A DNA stretch of 64,000 bases from Varroa destructor (GCF_002443255.2 NW_019211456.1:32485341-32549340); one strand, 5' to 3'; shown: positions 1 to 12,990, counted from the stretch's first letter. A program made the numbers and translations. Notes: a model not told the origin generated them from the letters alone.

Positions 1-2750
1 GCACAAACCCAACAGACTATTACTGCTGCTTCTGCTTAGGTGCAGTTAACTCGAGCCTCAGCTCGAGAGTAGAAGCGGGACGTTATTTGCTTGGCAGACG
101 GTTAAGCCACTCCCAATGAGCCTCACAGTATCGTCCATAGCCGGCAATGTCCATTTGTTAGTTGAGTGGCGTCCGCCTTTCTGCTACTGGCTTCCACCCC
201 CCTACGACGTCGAACGATAGAGTTTCTTTCATATTGGTTTGCTCGAGGAAAACAGTTATGGACGCGGGGTCATAATCGGCCAGTCGGGATCCTGGCAAGG
301 GTACGCTGAACGTAGGACACTTAGGAAGCTAAGCGGGCCTTAGCGGCTGCTACCTTTCTATACTGTGCGTTTGTGTGTCTTCTCGTCTTTCTCAGTAGCA
401 GTCGGTGGACAGCATTTGTCGACAAATGGAAGAGACTGTGGGGAGAAGAGTTAGTTGCTTTTGCTGAGCTTTCAGCTGGTTCCGCTTCTGCCGCTTGTCG
501 GCTTGCCAAGCTCTTCAGTTGCACCTTCGTCGCCGGGCCCCTCTTTCTGCAAGTGGCTAACGCTTATAGACTACTTCTGTTACCGCGACCACCGTTGCCA
601 ACGCCACAAGGCGTTACCGCCACCCGACTTTTCCTCGGAGCTGCCTGCCGAAAATTTGGTCAGCCCTGGCAATAAATAAGGCACTGGCGCCACCTGGCAG
701 CGCGCCATTATCTAGAATAGATCCTCCCAGCTTGCTTGATGCGAAGTCGCTCGTTCACCCTCGACCCTTCGGCTCCCAATCTGCTTTGTGACCACGACTG
801 CCATTGTCATAATAATAACAACAATAAGCATTAATTCCGAATACACCAATGGTCTCTACGGACCCGATGGCATTCGTGGGCTAACCATTAGCTGGACCGT
901 TGAGATAACTGAACGCCGCCGTTTCAGCGTCATGACGGCCTTTCACTACTAAGACTATGAAAGCTAATCCTTTATGTGGAGAGCGACTCTGTAAGGCTAT
1001 GTGAAGTGTGACTAGCACCAAAAGAACCAGTGCTCGCCCTTTCTTGCGCTCACCCGGAAAAACCGAAGCTCTCGTGTTCCGTGAACAGCTGGTGCGTCGA
1101 ATAAATTATAAAGCGATTTCCACACCAATATGTGCTCGTATGGTCTGGATGGCGTCCAATACACATGATACATGATCTCGAAACGCCGACGAAGTCGTGG
1201 CGTGAGCCACAGCAAAACAACATGATAAACGATACCAACATAATATGGAACTTTTTAAGGAAAAACAATAACTGATATTTAGTCGTCACTTTATTTTTAG
1301 TTGTCATTAACGGTCGAACAATTCTATTTCTTTGACGCTAAATAATCGATAGAAGATATATGCCGTCGCTAAGCTTCAAGCTCACTTGACAAATAATAAT
1401 AATAAACAATGAACAACATTTACTAAATATTATTTGGCACGTTCTTTGTATTCGGTTACGGTAACATGACAGATCGTTGAAAAATGTTCTCTGAAACAAT
1501 GTGTTAGATTGTAAATTTTCAATTTAAAACAATGTAAAAAAAAAAAAGAGAAATGTCACTAAACGCATCACCAAGTGCAGTTACTTCATTCATGAATAAG
1601 GGAAATTGAAGCCTTGGCATTTTTTCCTATCGCATCAGATTTGTAATGCATGCATAAGGAGAATAAATTGTAAATAACTCTTACTTCATTAGCCTGCTTC
1701 AAGCTACCCTTTGTCGCTCTCTAGAAGTATGTTTAAAACTAATAACTGCTAGTCTATGCGATCGTGTTAATAAGTATCTTTTATGTATAATGGAAGCTTC
1801 CATAACTCGCACTATAATTAAGGACAGTCCATAGAAATAAAGAACAAATTCAAGCAGTTAGAAGGATGTGTGTCTTTCCAGGAGGGGTTTCTTTACAATG
1901 CCAGGTATACATTATACCATTAATAGAAAAAAATATGCCCGGCTGGTATTTATTGTAGCTACCCCATTTTGAAGAGAGTTTAGGGTCGGAACGCCTAAAT
2001 TGAAAACGTATAGAAGTTAGCTAAACATGTGTGGCTGAAAGGAGGTGTTTATACATTTCTATTTGCGTTCGTGCATTACGCGAGGACAATTCACTCTGTC
2101 GCTTTTCTCATATAATTTATTCTACCATATGTGCATATTTTCGGCCCTTTTTCTATTAGCCAGAAGTCCCTACCGTCAACATCTCTCTCCTAAGAGGCTA
2201 AAACCTGTCCCTAAATATTCCCTTCATAATGCTACCGAAGACACATTGGATGGGTGCATGAACGGTAGAGAAGCGTCTCCCTGCTGTGAGCCGAAAGCCC
2301 CATGCATGCGCATGTTATCGTGGCACACTTGCATTTTCCCAGCTCTTTTTCATTGCTGTCGAAAGCAATGAACCTACAATGACGTACGTACAAGTTCCAA
2401 CAGCACTCCCAAACCGTGTGTCTCCAGATTTTCTCTCTTCGGAGAGGTGTTTATCTGTTCCCCGTCCGTTCTTTCCATATTCGTTTGACTGTCGCTCACG
2501 GTGGTTGACTGCCTCACTACCGCCGCTGATCATACGCCAATGTTATGGTACAGCTGTTCGAGTGTGTAACGGAGACTCCGCTGCCATAGAAGATATGGCG
2601 AAAAGAGGAGGTACCGGAATATAGGAGGCAGAAGACGAGTGCCCCCCGAAATGCTGGAGGGTAGCTAGCGACCGGGTTGGCTGTATCTTGCATAGCTAGC
2701 TAGCTGGGAGTCCGGAGGACAAGCATCTAGGAGAAGGCCGTAGTGGCGCC
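1..2750. other. No gene seen
   Basis: Mostly AT-rich from 1000 onward. Open frames are short (at most 112 codons) and unrecognised. There is an A-rich run near 1537-1549. Confidence 0.5.
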
Positions 2751-2773
2751 AAGTAATGATCCACACGGCAATG

Positions 2774-3113
2774 TTAATGGCGAATTTCGCATTCTTGCGA
2801 AAATATGCCAATGCGCCTGCAACAGCCGCCGGCGACGACAGCATCAGCAGCAGCGTCAGTAAGCTCTGTCTGCTCGCGGCGACCCCGCTTCATACAGCAA
2901 TGCCGCACTCGACCAGAGCGTTGTTGCCACTCTCTCGAATGACACGTACCCCTGGGGCCAACCATGGGCTGCGACCACGCAGGGACAAGGCTACTTAGCG
3001 GACAGCGCGCCAAGCTCGTGCAGAGAACAGGAGGTTCTGTTAGGGAGGGAAGGGGTTTACCAGTGAAATGCACTACCACTCTACGGGCCAGCCACTCATG
3101 ACTGGAATTGGCC

Positions 3114-3171
<58 letters not shown>

Positions 3172-3421
3172 CATTGGACTCGGCACAAACCCATGTAGAA
3201 GTGCGGTGGAGCTTTTGCCAAAGCGAAATCTCCGCGACCGCTGTTGCTGGAGTTGCTTTGGTCGGCGGAAGCGCGTTCACGCCAAAAGCCGGGTCGAACG
3301 AAAACTTGCCGCCGCGACTGCCGTTTGGCGACGCCAGACACAGAACGCTAGATTTGCTGAGTCGTTCGACGCGGCACATACAAAACGGTCGACATAAACG
3401 AAAATAGTTGTATCCAGCCAC
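2774..3421 (-). other. Open frame with poly-glycine run, coding status doubtful
   Basis: A 215-codon minus-strand frame crosses the (CCG)n tract and reads it as about 20 glycines. The + strand reads the same tract as poly-Ala and as poly-Pro in two other open frames. The flanks show no domain I recognise. Because all three readings stay open, the GC-rich tract itself probably explains the length. It could still be an exon of a glycine-rich protein; no splice or codon evidence decides it. Confidence 0.12.
3114..3170. repeat. (CCG)19 microsatellite
   Basis: A perfect trinucleotide array of 57 bases. It is the longest pure GC-only repeat in the window and sits in a small GC-rich island at 2.75-3.4 kb. 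Confidence 0.97.
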
Positions 3422-5259
3422 AAGTCCAGGGACCTGCGCCTATGGAATGTTTAGTCTGTCCTCGGTAAGATTATACACACATGTTTTTGGAATCTCGGTT
3501 ATATGATAGAGCGCAGGTTCAAAGAGTTAAATTTGTTAGGATATTTAGAGTTAAAGAAAATTTTTTTCGTGCACTAAAATTGCTATAATATACATGTGTG
3601 GAGAGACGTATTTCTACCATCCGTAAATGTAGCCCGTTCACAAGTATACGAGGTCGGCTTCAACGTTCGGCAGGCCTACAAATGCCTCTTCGGACTCACG
3701 ATATGTATATATAGCGAAGTACGTTAATAGACAATAAGGCAACAGGTGGGAAAAACGGAACAAATCTGGACCGGCAGCGTCGTAGACCCCGTATTGACGG
3801 GGCTGCCGCAGAAAGAATAACAACATACGCTCTTGGATGAGAACGAGCGCACATGTTGTCATATGAGTTTGATGGTGCAAGCCAGTGCGTTTAAGGTTTG
3901 CGACAACTGTCCAGCCTTCCTGCTTGTCGTTTCATACCATCGGTGAGTGAGGATGCCTGCGCAAATTCAAAATTATGCCAAAAAGTGGAATGCCAACAAC
4001 GCTGGGCGAACTCAGGACCACGACTGCAGGCCTCCTCGGCTTATGCATACTCGCATGCATGCAGTCTCTTGAACCACACAAGGAGTAAGCAGTTACATTT
4101 TGCTATCAAGTGAAAGCCGTATGTGGCAGATGTATATACGTGCGTGCGTGCGCGACAACAGCGCCTCATAGACGATATGCACGCGTTGCAACCTCCTGGC
4201 TGTCTATAAACGCTATTTTATTGCTTGCCAGAGGAATGCCGTTGTTGTTGGATGGCATCGCTGAAGGAGAAGGCCGTTACGAAAACGTGATGTCCTACGT
4301 ATATTACATACATGCATACATTCGTGCGTTGATCTACTATATGAAATGTGCGAAGTGTAGTTATAGTAAGAGTAACACCTTTTTCTTATATGTTCATCTT
4401 TACCTCGAGCCCATACATCTAGCAGAAACATTCCGGACTATCATATTTAACATGTTCATTTAAGTGAGGAATACTGCACCATTTATTTACACACAGACAT
4501 GATATGGGTGTTTATGTTTAGCACGTATCTTTGGTCTCGGTTTTTCCTTAAATTTCCGTCGTAGACTATTGTGTGATGACTCAACTGCGAGCTACACACC
4601 TATTCCAAAGAAATTGACTATAATGGCATGAAAGGAACGTTATCCTTTCTTAAAAAAAGGAACTGGTTTGGGTGAATGAAGCTGGATAAATTTATGCATT
4701 GCTTGCCCTTAAATGTTCGCTCAAGAAATATTTTTCTCTCGAAATTTGTTATACCAAGGAGAGTATCATATAAAGAGCTATGCAATAGAGTTTTAATTAG
4801 AATTTTTTTTAGTTCTATTTTTTATATAATTTAAAGAGACACATTAACTTTATTACAGTTATTTTGGTTTTATAATTACAATGCTTTCAATGTTGGCATA
4901 CGTTATTAGAATGATTATTTGCTAGCCTACTACATTTCCTATCGCCGTGTCGCATTCTGATAATTGTCAGGCGCCAGTGCGCCATGTGTGGGCCCACCGT
5001 TTGACGGCCATACCTGCCATATCACCACACAACGAATATTTTACTTCTTCTCAGCTGTCTGGTGCTCTCCTTGGCGGCATGAGTCGCGTTTGCCCCCGTA
5101 ACCCAGGCCCTTGGCGCTACCACAAGCTTGATTTCGTAACAGCAAAATCGCTGCCATCACCGGCGTATTTGCGGGCATCAACACCAACAACGGCAGTAGC
5201 CGGCAAACACAACACAATTGGGCAATAACGACGGCGGGAACAACAACAACAAAAAGAGG

Positions 5260-5323
5260 TCTTCTTCTCCTCTTCCTTTCTTTCTTTTTCTTTCTTTCTT
5301 TCTCTCTCTCTTTCTCTCTCTCT
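5260..5323 (+). repeat. 64-base uninterrupted polypyrimidine tract (TTTC/TC repeats)
   Basis: Every base on the + strand from 5260 to 5323 is C or T, arranged as TTTC and TC units. The minus strand is pure purine and yields a spurious Arg/Glu/Lys repeat. Such mirror-like tracts can form triplex DNA. It just follows a CAACAACAAC stretch at 5241-5250. Confidence 0.95.
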
Positions 5324-7327
5324 GAGAGTCTTAGCCATTTGTCCAGATACGTAGCCGCTCACTTACACATGCGGATGAGCGTGAGGCGGCCAAACGTGCG
5401 CGAGCCGCGCGACCGCCGGCCAATTGATGACGTTCCCGTCAACAGACGGTTCTCTCGTTTATTCCAGCGCGGCCCGACGTCTACCACTTATTTCGAGCTC
5501 ACCCCCAATCGCTGCTGCTTCTATATCAAGTTGTCGACTATCTGCCTACGCTCTGTCGGGTCGTCGGTGTCTTTTTTGCATAACGCGAGCAACCGGTAAG
5601 CAAAGGCGGTCGAGCCAGCGGCGAACGGAGCACAGCACGCCGACTCATCGCCAGCGCACTGATTACGAAGACACGTAGGAACGATAGAAATGGCGAGCGA
5701 ATAGCGATGGAGTTCTTGGCCCTGGCCGATAAAACTTTCCCCTTTAGCCATTAATGTGAGTAATGCAGACGGCCTGTAGTTGTGTTTGTCGGCAAAGAAA
5801 CTGAACGAACGGCAATCGGCGGCGATGGTGGGGGCAGCGTCAACAGCCCATTTTCTTTTACCTTCCCCTTAAAGCCACTCTTAGCAGTCGTCATCACCAG
5901 CACAACAGGCACTTCCACAGCGTGCTACCCTCATCGAAAGAACAAACAAGCGGCCCACCGGACAAGAGGCATTGGATGAACGATGGAGCGGGCGACCAAC
6001 GCTCGTCGGTCGGTTGCTTGTCGCCGCAGTCCCCCGGCTTCGATATCGCCATCGTTGCCCTCGAGTTGTTTACCTTGAAGGGCTCGAATGACAGCCGCCA
6101 GACGGCGCCACCGTGTGCAGCTGTTTTGAGCAGTTGTTATAAACAAGTCAGCAAAACTGAACGGCATAATAGTGGCCCCTGTGGTTAGTATGCAACTGGC
6201 GAACGACCAAGGGGAATACGTTGATTGGAACGGTAATGATGCGTAAAGCAGTATCATATAGTGTCCTATACTGTGGTATATTAAACCGCTCTTATGCTTG
6301 CGCAGCCACGGGTTACGGCCAGCAATGACAATTGCAGTAATACTTGTGCTTTTAGCACACGATGTGATGATGTATAACCTATGTATGACCTATCCTATAC
6401 GTTGACCTACCTCATGATTGCTATACCGTATCGTTCTGTCATAAATTATCAACGTAGTTTATGGCTAGTTAACAAAAAGAGCCTGCTACTATAAAGTTAC
6501 CAAAAAAGTTCTCGTAGTTTTATCGTATGAGTAGCTATGTTATTCGAGCTAGTGCTAACATTATCCGTCTTTCGAAACTTTCCGTCATGCCTTTAACTAC
6601 TACAGCAACATTGTAGCTATACTTCTACAACTGCTATGCTGGAAGCAGCTACGACCCATTCAGTATAGGCATCGCACCGTACCGCATGGAGCAGTGCGTA
6701 AATATCCGTGATTGTTCCAGTGATTCCTTTTTCCATCAGTCTTGCTGCGCGATTCGTTATGATGCTGGAGGACTATCGCTTTTATACGTAGAATCCTCGC
6801 CGAAAGGACAGAAAGGACAGCTAGAGACGGACTTGGTGCGCGATTACTATTGGCGCCGTCGCCACTTGGTCGTCGCAGTAGCACTGCTCTACGATCAGCA
6901 CAGTTTCGTTAGAAAAACGATAACGAACACACACGAACGTACAAGTGGTAGCTGCACTGGAGATCGCGACGGTCTTCTGGTAGCTACTGAGGGAAGGCTT
7001 CTCAATTGGATTGCTGCGATGGAATATCCACAACATATTCGGGACAAGTACGTAGCGAAAGAGTTCGCCAACGAAGTTAATGATTGAAGTACATTTTATC
7101 TATAACACTGCCATTTAAAAGCTCCAAAAAATCATCGTCATGTTTATTATGATCAACAGGCCAATCATATCAGCGTCATCGTCAGCAACGTAGATATCAG
7201 AATCGGTGCTCCCACCAGCATTATCAATGTAAACCACTAAGGGATAGGGAACGTGTGATTTGCTTTATCATCCGTATAAAGGAAGGCGAAGCTGCTCGTC
7301 AAGATGCTAGCGATTTTGACTATCGTT

Positions 7328-7410
7328 TTTCTAGTAGTTTAATGGCTAACGTATTTGCCTGGTAACGTTAGGGACTGCGGTGTAGTAGGTTCGAATCCGG
7401 GCATAGACAC
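7328..7410 (+). pseudogene. tRNA-like relic, possibly a SINE head or tRNA-Thr pseudogene
   Basis: An A-box-like TAGTTTAATGG at 7335-7345 and a consensus B-box GGTTCGAATCC at 7388-7398 are the two internal promoter elements of RNA polymerase III tRNA genes. Between them CTGGTAA at 7359-7365 looks like an anticodon loop with anticodon GGT (Thr). The anticodon stem does not pair, the acceptor ends do not pair, and the distance from loop to B-box is about 9 bases too long, so this is not a working tRNA. A 7-bp inverted repeat (CTAACGT and ACGTTAG) flanks the loop. It may be an old tRNA copy or the head of a tRNA-derived SINE. I did not find a second copy in the window. Confidence 0.35.
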
Positions 7411-8256
7411 ACTTCGTTTTGCGCTAAGGGCGAGCCGTCTGATCGACTGCTTAACGGCAATGGCGAACGTAAAATTCGAAACATTTAGGTTTTCAACTAT
7501 TAAGCATGCGATGCTCGATCGTACTCGTCGAGTAGGCTACGGAAAGGATGTCAACTGAAGCCTTGCCAACACGAGTATCATGTTATTGTTAGATCGCTCA
7601 TAACTAGCTGTTTGTACTTTCAGTTAGTGCGTGTGTGCCAGTAAAGGAAGATAGCGAGCAATACTAATATAACTGAATATTTGAGTAATAATAATAACTA
7701 GGACGCATCTGACGCAAGCACAACAACGCTTTCAGAAGTACGGCGACGCTAATTATAATTCTGCCACACGTAATCTCTCAGGTAGGGGAAGCATTTGCCG
7801 TTCAAAAGTACCGAGTCCCTCAGTTTAACGGTGGCTAGAATCGTTGTTCTTTGAAGATCATAAATATTTTAAGTTTTGTTAGAAATAATACCAGTCAATT
7901 TAGGTCAGAATTTTCAAATTAAGACACGGTACTTTAAATTGTATTTTCTTGCAGGATCCGTATGCTATACGTGCCCTAGTTCCTCTGATATTCTGGTGTC
8001 GTTGAATATATTATTCTACCAACGAAATCTAACAACGATTACTATTTCATTTTCAATACGAAACATAGACACGAAGTTATTCGAATGATTAATGAGTGAC
8101 AGATAATTTTCCTTTCTATTTTACCGTATAATATCATACGTCTTTGCACAGAACATTCATACTTCCGGTTTATTGTCTTGACGGCTTTACATGAAGTGTG
8201 CAAGAGTTACAGCTTTTCGGTGTGCTAAAAAAAATTCTAAGTTTGTATAGCCTTTA

Positions 8257-8280
8257 TAGGCAGCTTGATAAGTGTGCATT
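8257..8280 (+). repeat. Left terminal inverted repeat of mariner copy 1
   Basis: The segment starts TAGGCAGCTTGATAAGT. The end of copy 3 at 47126 starts TAGGCTGCTTGATAAGT, one difference in 17 bases. It also follows the general mariner end pattern TTAGGTTGG...AAGT. A preceding TA, the mariner target dinucleotide, is present. Confidence 0.7.
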
Positions 8281-8879
8281 TAACTTAACACAAAAATGCG
8301 GCTGGCCAAAAAAAGTTTACAAGATAAGCTATAGAACGTTATAATCAAGAAGCACAAGTGGGGCATGTAAAAAATATAGAAATTTTCAAACAAACCTTTA
8401 AAAAGTAATAGGACGATCCCACTGATAGGCTGCAACACAGGTAATAGGCATTTGAAATGTTCTCGTTGCCTTCATTTCACTACCGTTTGTTTGCACAACT
8501 TGAAAACGTCCCTTTGCCTCCATCAGCTCAGAGTATAGCGACCAGAATTTCGTATCCAATATATGAGCTTTTAAAAATATAAAATGCGGTAAAAAGAAGT
8601 GCATTTTGATATTTACTATTTCTTCCGTTTTTTGCCCTAGTCAAATAGATATTCAAGCGGCCTGGACTACTTGTACGATGTGTTGCACTTAATAGCTTGT
8701 GAAGTCGAGTAATGGTATTTTCGAAACTTTAAGATACATCGTGGCGCTATGGCTATCGATAAGAGAAGCACCCAAAAACTCGTTTTAAATAGATGATTCG
8801 CAAACCAGTGGCCGCAAAGACCAACTGCTATCATATGAATATAGTCAGCCTTAGTAAACCTATGGGACTCCTATAGAAA

Positions 8880-9385
8880 ATTGTTTATGAATGACGGGAA
8901 ATGGCGTCATCCCTATCCACATGAGGTAAAAAATGGAATGGCTAGCCCCAGGAAATCCGCCTATGGCCCGAGTTAGGCCAGATGTCCATTCTTAAACGAT
9001 CATGATTTGTGTGTTTGCTAGGACAGGACAAATCTCACACAGTGAAAAATGTGCGAAAAAAATAGGACAGTTATCAAGGATCTGTATATGGCCAACTGGC
9101 TCTCTGGCAGACAAGACCTAACAAACAAGGCAAAATCATTCTCCTTCACGAAAATGCCAAACCACACATGATCGTCGTTGAGACCGCCCTAAGTTGGAGA
9201 TTTTGCGCTTCCCATATACTTCAGAGCTGACGTCAACGAACAATTACTTTTTCCTATTACTAATAAGTGAAATTTGTGGTCACGTATTTGGCAATCAAGA
9301 GGACCGTAAAAACCGGCCGGACGAGTTCTTCGAGAACAGACTTAAACATAGTTTACAATATCGAACAATTTTATTTATTGATTAG
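8880..9385 (+). pseudogene. Mariner transposase pseudogene (copy 1), C-terminal two thirds
   Basis: The transposase would cut and join transposon DNA with a D,D34D catalytic triad. Readable pieces on the + strand are NDGKW at 8890-8904, matching the GDEKW motif around the first catalytic Asp; then KSAYGPS and DLYMANWLS, matching the segment between the first two catalytic residues; then LLHENAKPHM at 9141-9170, matching LLHDNARPHV. The second catalytic Asp is Glu here (codon gaa). After a frameshift near 9190, LEILRFPYTSELTSTNNYFF matches the WEILPHPPYSPDLAPSDYHLF region, with the third Asp also lost, followed by GNQEDRKNRPDEFFENR, matching the usual C-terminal EDVKKWLDEFF stretch. In-frame stops and at least two frame changes make it non-functional. 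Family assignment is firm; subfamily is not. Confidence 0.87.
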
Positions 9386-9447
9386 TGGCTAAAACGTTAT
9401 ATTGAAAACATACAAATTTATGAATTCGTGTAAAACGCTGTGAAGCA

Positions 9448-9468
9448 TAAACATATTGGGCCAACGAG
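9448..9468 (-). repeat. Probable right terminal inverted repeat of mariner copy 1
   Basis: Read on the minus strand this begins CTCGTTGGCCCAATATGT, which resembles a mariner end of the TTAGGTTGGCCCAATAAGT type. It lies about 80 bases after the last transposase motif, the expected distance. It matches the left repeat only weakly, so the boundary is tentative. Confidence 0.4.
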
Positions 9469-12400
9469 GTCATTTCGCCGATGAAGTTAACAGCTGTCCC
9501 TGCAACTTGTGTAGTCGTTCGGTGTCTAATTTGGTAGACTGCAACGTTTCAGTAGCTCTATATTATATAAGCATGCGTCTCCTCTGACAGTATCTGCATA
9601 TACGATTTAACCTTATCTTCATGAAAGTTCGTTTACTGTATCAACAGTTACATATTAGTTCGAATTATACTATAAGGCCAATGAAGCCGCTACTGAACAA
9701 CATCTCTACTTTAAGGTAGGTGCAACAAAATTTAGGATCTACAATTTGGTTAAGATAAAATTGGTACAACCTTGTATTGAATTTGCGAGCCAACTGCCGG
9801 ATGAGGTGACTCGCCACGTCATTGTCTCGTAATGCTTTATCAACTTCGTAGGTCATCTTGTTCTAAATGTCCTTATTTACCAGCTGTATGGAACGAATGG
9901 TTATTTTTAAATCGATGAACGTGGCTTAGTAACATAACTGTACCTCGCCGACATGATGCATTTGGCTGAAGCCAGGTCGGACTTCCGCATTTGGAGCTGC
10001 ACTATGCGCAGATATTTCTTGTACCCAGCCTTCAGGGTCTTGAGTTTCTGTATAGCTTTGTTACTGAGCAGTTTCGATTACTGTCAATATGCGGAGCCTT
10101 TATTGAAAACCAAATAGACACATGCTTGCCACCAAATAGTAACTATTAACTACGCCAGTAACGCCCTCTAAGCTCCAGCTTCTCGTTGTCATTCTTCGGC
10201 AAAAGCAAACGTGGCCAGCAGCTCAGCGACTGCGGGGCAGCGACTAACCAGCAAGCTTTTGGGTATTTCGTTCGTTCAGGTATTGCCAGTCCCAAACGCC
10301 AGTTCCCGTTGCTCTCTATAGAGAAGCTAGGTCTATATATCTGTCGGCCGACGCAGGCCTCTGTTACACACAAGCTTCTATATGTGGTCGTCGCAGCCGC
10401 ACTAGCTATCGCCGGAAGTGCTGCGTCCATGGAGCGTTAGGCTGCTCACTCACTTGCCTGACCGTCTTTGAGCATGCTGCATGGACTTGACGGGGGGAAA
10501 TAACCGGGGGTTGCCGGAAGTACCGGAACTAGGCAAGGATAAGATCCTCGCTAGGTTTTCCTTGGCCCTCAGTCTACTGCGCGCTCGCTGGCTGGATAAC
10601 CGCTGGGAAGACTTTCCTTTGCCGATCCTAGTCTTGGACTTGCTCTGTCTTTCCGGCTACGCCACATCCCACCGGGCCACGCGCAGGCCCACCCGTTTGG
10701 CCGGCCACAATCCGCAGGTGCACCTTCCAGTAGGCGCAAGCAACGTGGCACGTGACCGCTTCTTAATTGCAAACGGCGGCCTCTTCGGCCTACTCAGCTT
10801 GCTTCCCAGCCGGACTGACAGTATAAGCCAGGGGTATGGAACGAATGGCGCTAGGGATGTCGACCCAGAGGGCGCTAAAGGCCGAAGGAGCCCATTAAAG
10901 ATCCTGTACATTGCCCTTCTCCCCAGCCTTTATCCTGCCTGTCCTCGACGAGTCGAACGGTCAGAGGTTTGGCTAATAGCAACAGTAAATTGTTAGTTAG
11001 CGGAAAAAAAAGAAGGGAAATTATGTTGCGTTAATATATCCTAGGTAAGCAGTGAGTTTTCCTACCATTTTAGTCTTATAGTTCAGTCAGTGTTCAATGA
11101 GGTAATTTCGTACGGCCTAACAAATGGACAGTACAAATTTCATCATCAACAGGTCGTAGTTTCAGTTGCTTTGGACTTCTAAAAAAATAGCAAATACAAA
11201 CCAGAAGAAAACAGATAGGTTACTACAGGATGCGTTCGACCTTTGCTTACGTAGCACTGTTTCGTTCATAACAAAAATAGTGAAAATGATCATTACAAGT
11301 TCTTTTGACGGTCTAACGCCTTTGCTACACTTACTTAACAAGATTATCATCCAGTAACACTCTACAAATATTTCGCAAACAGATAATACCATCTGTCATA
11401 TGCTCGTCTTACATGCGTTTTAACTTTATAATCCAATAGTAAGCAAGTGATTGGCTTAGCCCAGTCCTCAACGATGGTGGGGCACCATGTAACGACTTTT
11501 CAGGTTTAAGGACTTAATTACAAGGTTGTCACTGCCAGCATAGAATTACTCGGTGGCCTAATCACGTCAGTTTATCGTCAAGGTTTTGCACCTCTTCCTA
11601 TTCTTTTCCGTGGCCTTCACAAACCTCGTGCATATACACAGGTTTGACGGGCGGCCATTTCCACACCAGCTGGCATATGGCGCGTTCCGTCTCACCTCTC
11701 GAAGGCTACATTACGAAATGCAAATGAATCTTGGACTGGCATACCTCGATTAAGCAGACCGTCTTGAATTCATACGTCTAGAATCTACTTCGCATAAGTA
11801 GAAACGAGAGCAGTTTCAGTACTCAACCTTCCTCGTAACCGAACCTTGCATTGCCATGTGCAAGCGGGCGTGGGGTTCATGAGCATTCAGTATTGGGATA
11901 GACGGCTTGGAGGATCGGCCGACTAGTTAGAGTCGTTGTTATAGCTTCCGCTGTTATTATTACTGCTGTAGTTCTTGATGTTGTTTCCGTAAAAAAAAAA
12001 CTGCGATCACATAGAAACGGCCAGCTGCAGCAGCAGAAACTAAAATTACTAGCACGCCTGTACGCACCGCTGCTATGAAAAAAGCTGCTCATTCATTGCT
12101 AATTAGACTCTGTTTGGGGGGTAATCCATAGCATCTGCCCACTCCAATTGACCAGAAAACGGCATATAGATGGTAAAACGCCTAAATGCGAATTTTTCTA
12201 TAAATTGTTCCTAAAACAAACGTCAGCTATCTAACAAGCTTTGTTGTATATACAGTAAGTGTCGTTGCTACTGTCAGATAACCAGCGTTTCCATCGCAAT
12301 TATAGCTTCGATTTGGGGTGTAAACTATTTATAAGTCATCTTCAAAATAGTGCTTCTTTAATAATTTTTTCACAATAACTGTGCGTCGGACAATATTAAC

Positions 12401-12928
12401 CGGTGTGAACTCGCTAGTTACGCCAAAAACAAAAAAAATCCAACGAAATTAAACTGTTAGAAAATCAAACGTTCTAAAGATGTACGGGCTGAAAACGGCC
12501 GGAAAGTGCAAAAAAGACGCTTATCTAGAATATAAAATTCGCTATTAATATTCTTCTTTCTAAATAGGCTATTAATATTTGTATGAAAATTTTAGATATA
12601 TACCAAAAATGGCTTTTGGACATTTCCTATAAATGTTGGAAAATGGAGTCTTTGAAATTTAAACTCTATCGAGTATTTTCCAATTTGCCTCGTAAATATC
12701 TTCCTGGGATTTTTTTGGAAGTTGCATGAAGGTTGGAAATGATGTAGACCGGGCAAAAAAGAAAGTTTTAATTATATCTATAATTTTATTAAAGTTCTTT
12801 CATCGAGGAGAGGCTCAAATTTGGAAAACGGCGTATTTTTCTCAATGATTGGTTTGTTGTTTTATTCCAATGAACAGCTTTTCTCTAGCCTATTAACGCA
12901 TATCCACTACGACGAGCAACCAGCCAGA

Positions 12929-12934
<6 letters not shown>

Positions 12935-12989
<55 letters not shown>
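12935..12989. repeat. (AT)n microsatellite, 55 bases
   Basis: A perfect AT dinucleotide run, the longest in the window, inside an AT-rich stretch. Confidence 0.97.

Positions 12990-12990
<1 letters not shown>

Larger units (their letters stand above)
3430..8256. other. No protein gene seen
   Basis: Mixed AT-rich sequence with a small GC-rich patch at 5.3-6.1 kb. The longest frame is 133 codons (+, 6686-7087), with no recognised domain and a frame length expected by chance. It contains the polypyrimidine tract and the tRNA-like relic listed separately. Confidence 0.45.
8257..9468 (+). mobile_element. Decayed mariner-family DNA transposon, copy 1
   Basis: This is a cut-and-paste transposon relic of about 1.2 kb, close to the usual 1.3 kb of mariner elements. 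The left end is a terminal-repeat sequence at 8257-8280 that begins TAGGCAGCTTGATAAGT, which is nearly the same as one end of the copy at 47.1 kb. The right end is less sure: 9448-9468 reads as a degenerate inverted copy of a mariner end. Between them the + strand holds transposase motifs in the correct order, from the first catalytic region at 8890 to the C-terminal helix region at 9385. The N-terminal third (about 8300-8880) is too decayed to read with confidence. Left end and transposase are seen in the sequence; the exact right boundary is inferred. Confidence 0.82.

Noticed and set aside
8398..8604. 68-codon minus frame inside mariner copy 1
   Set aside because: Wrong strand for the element and no recognised similarity.
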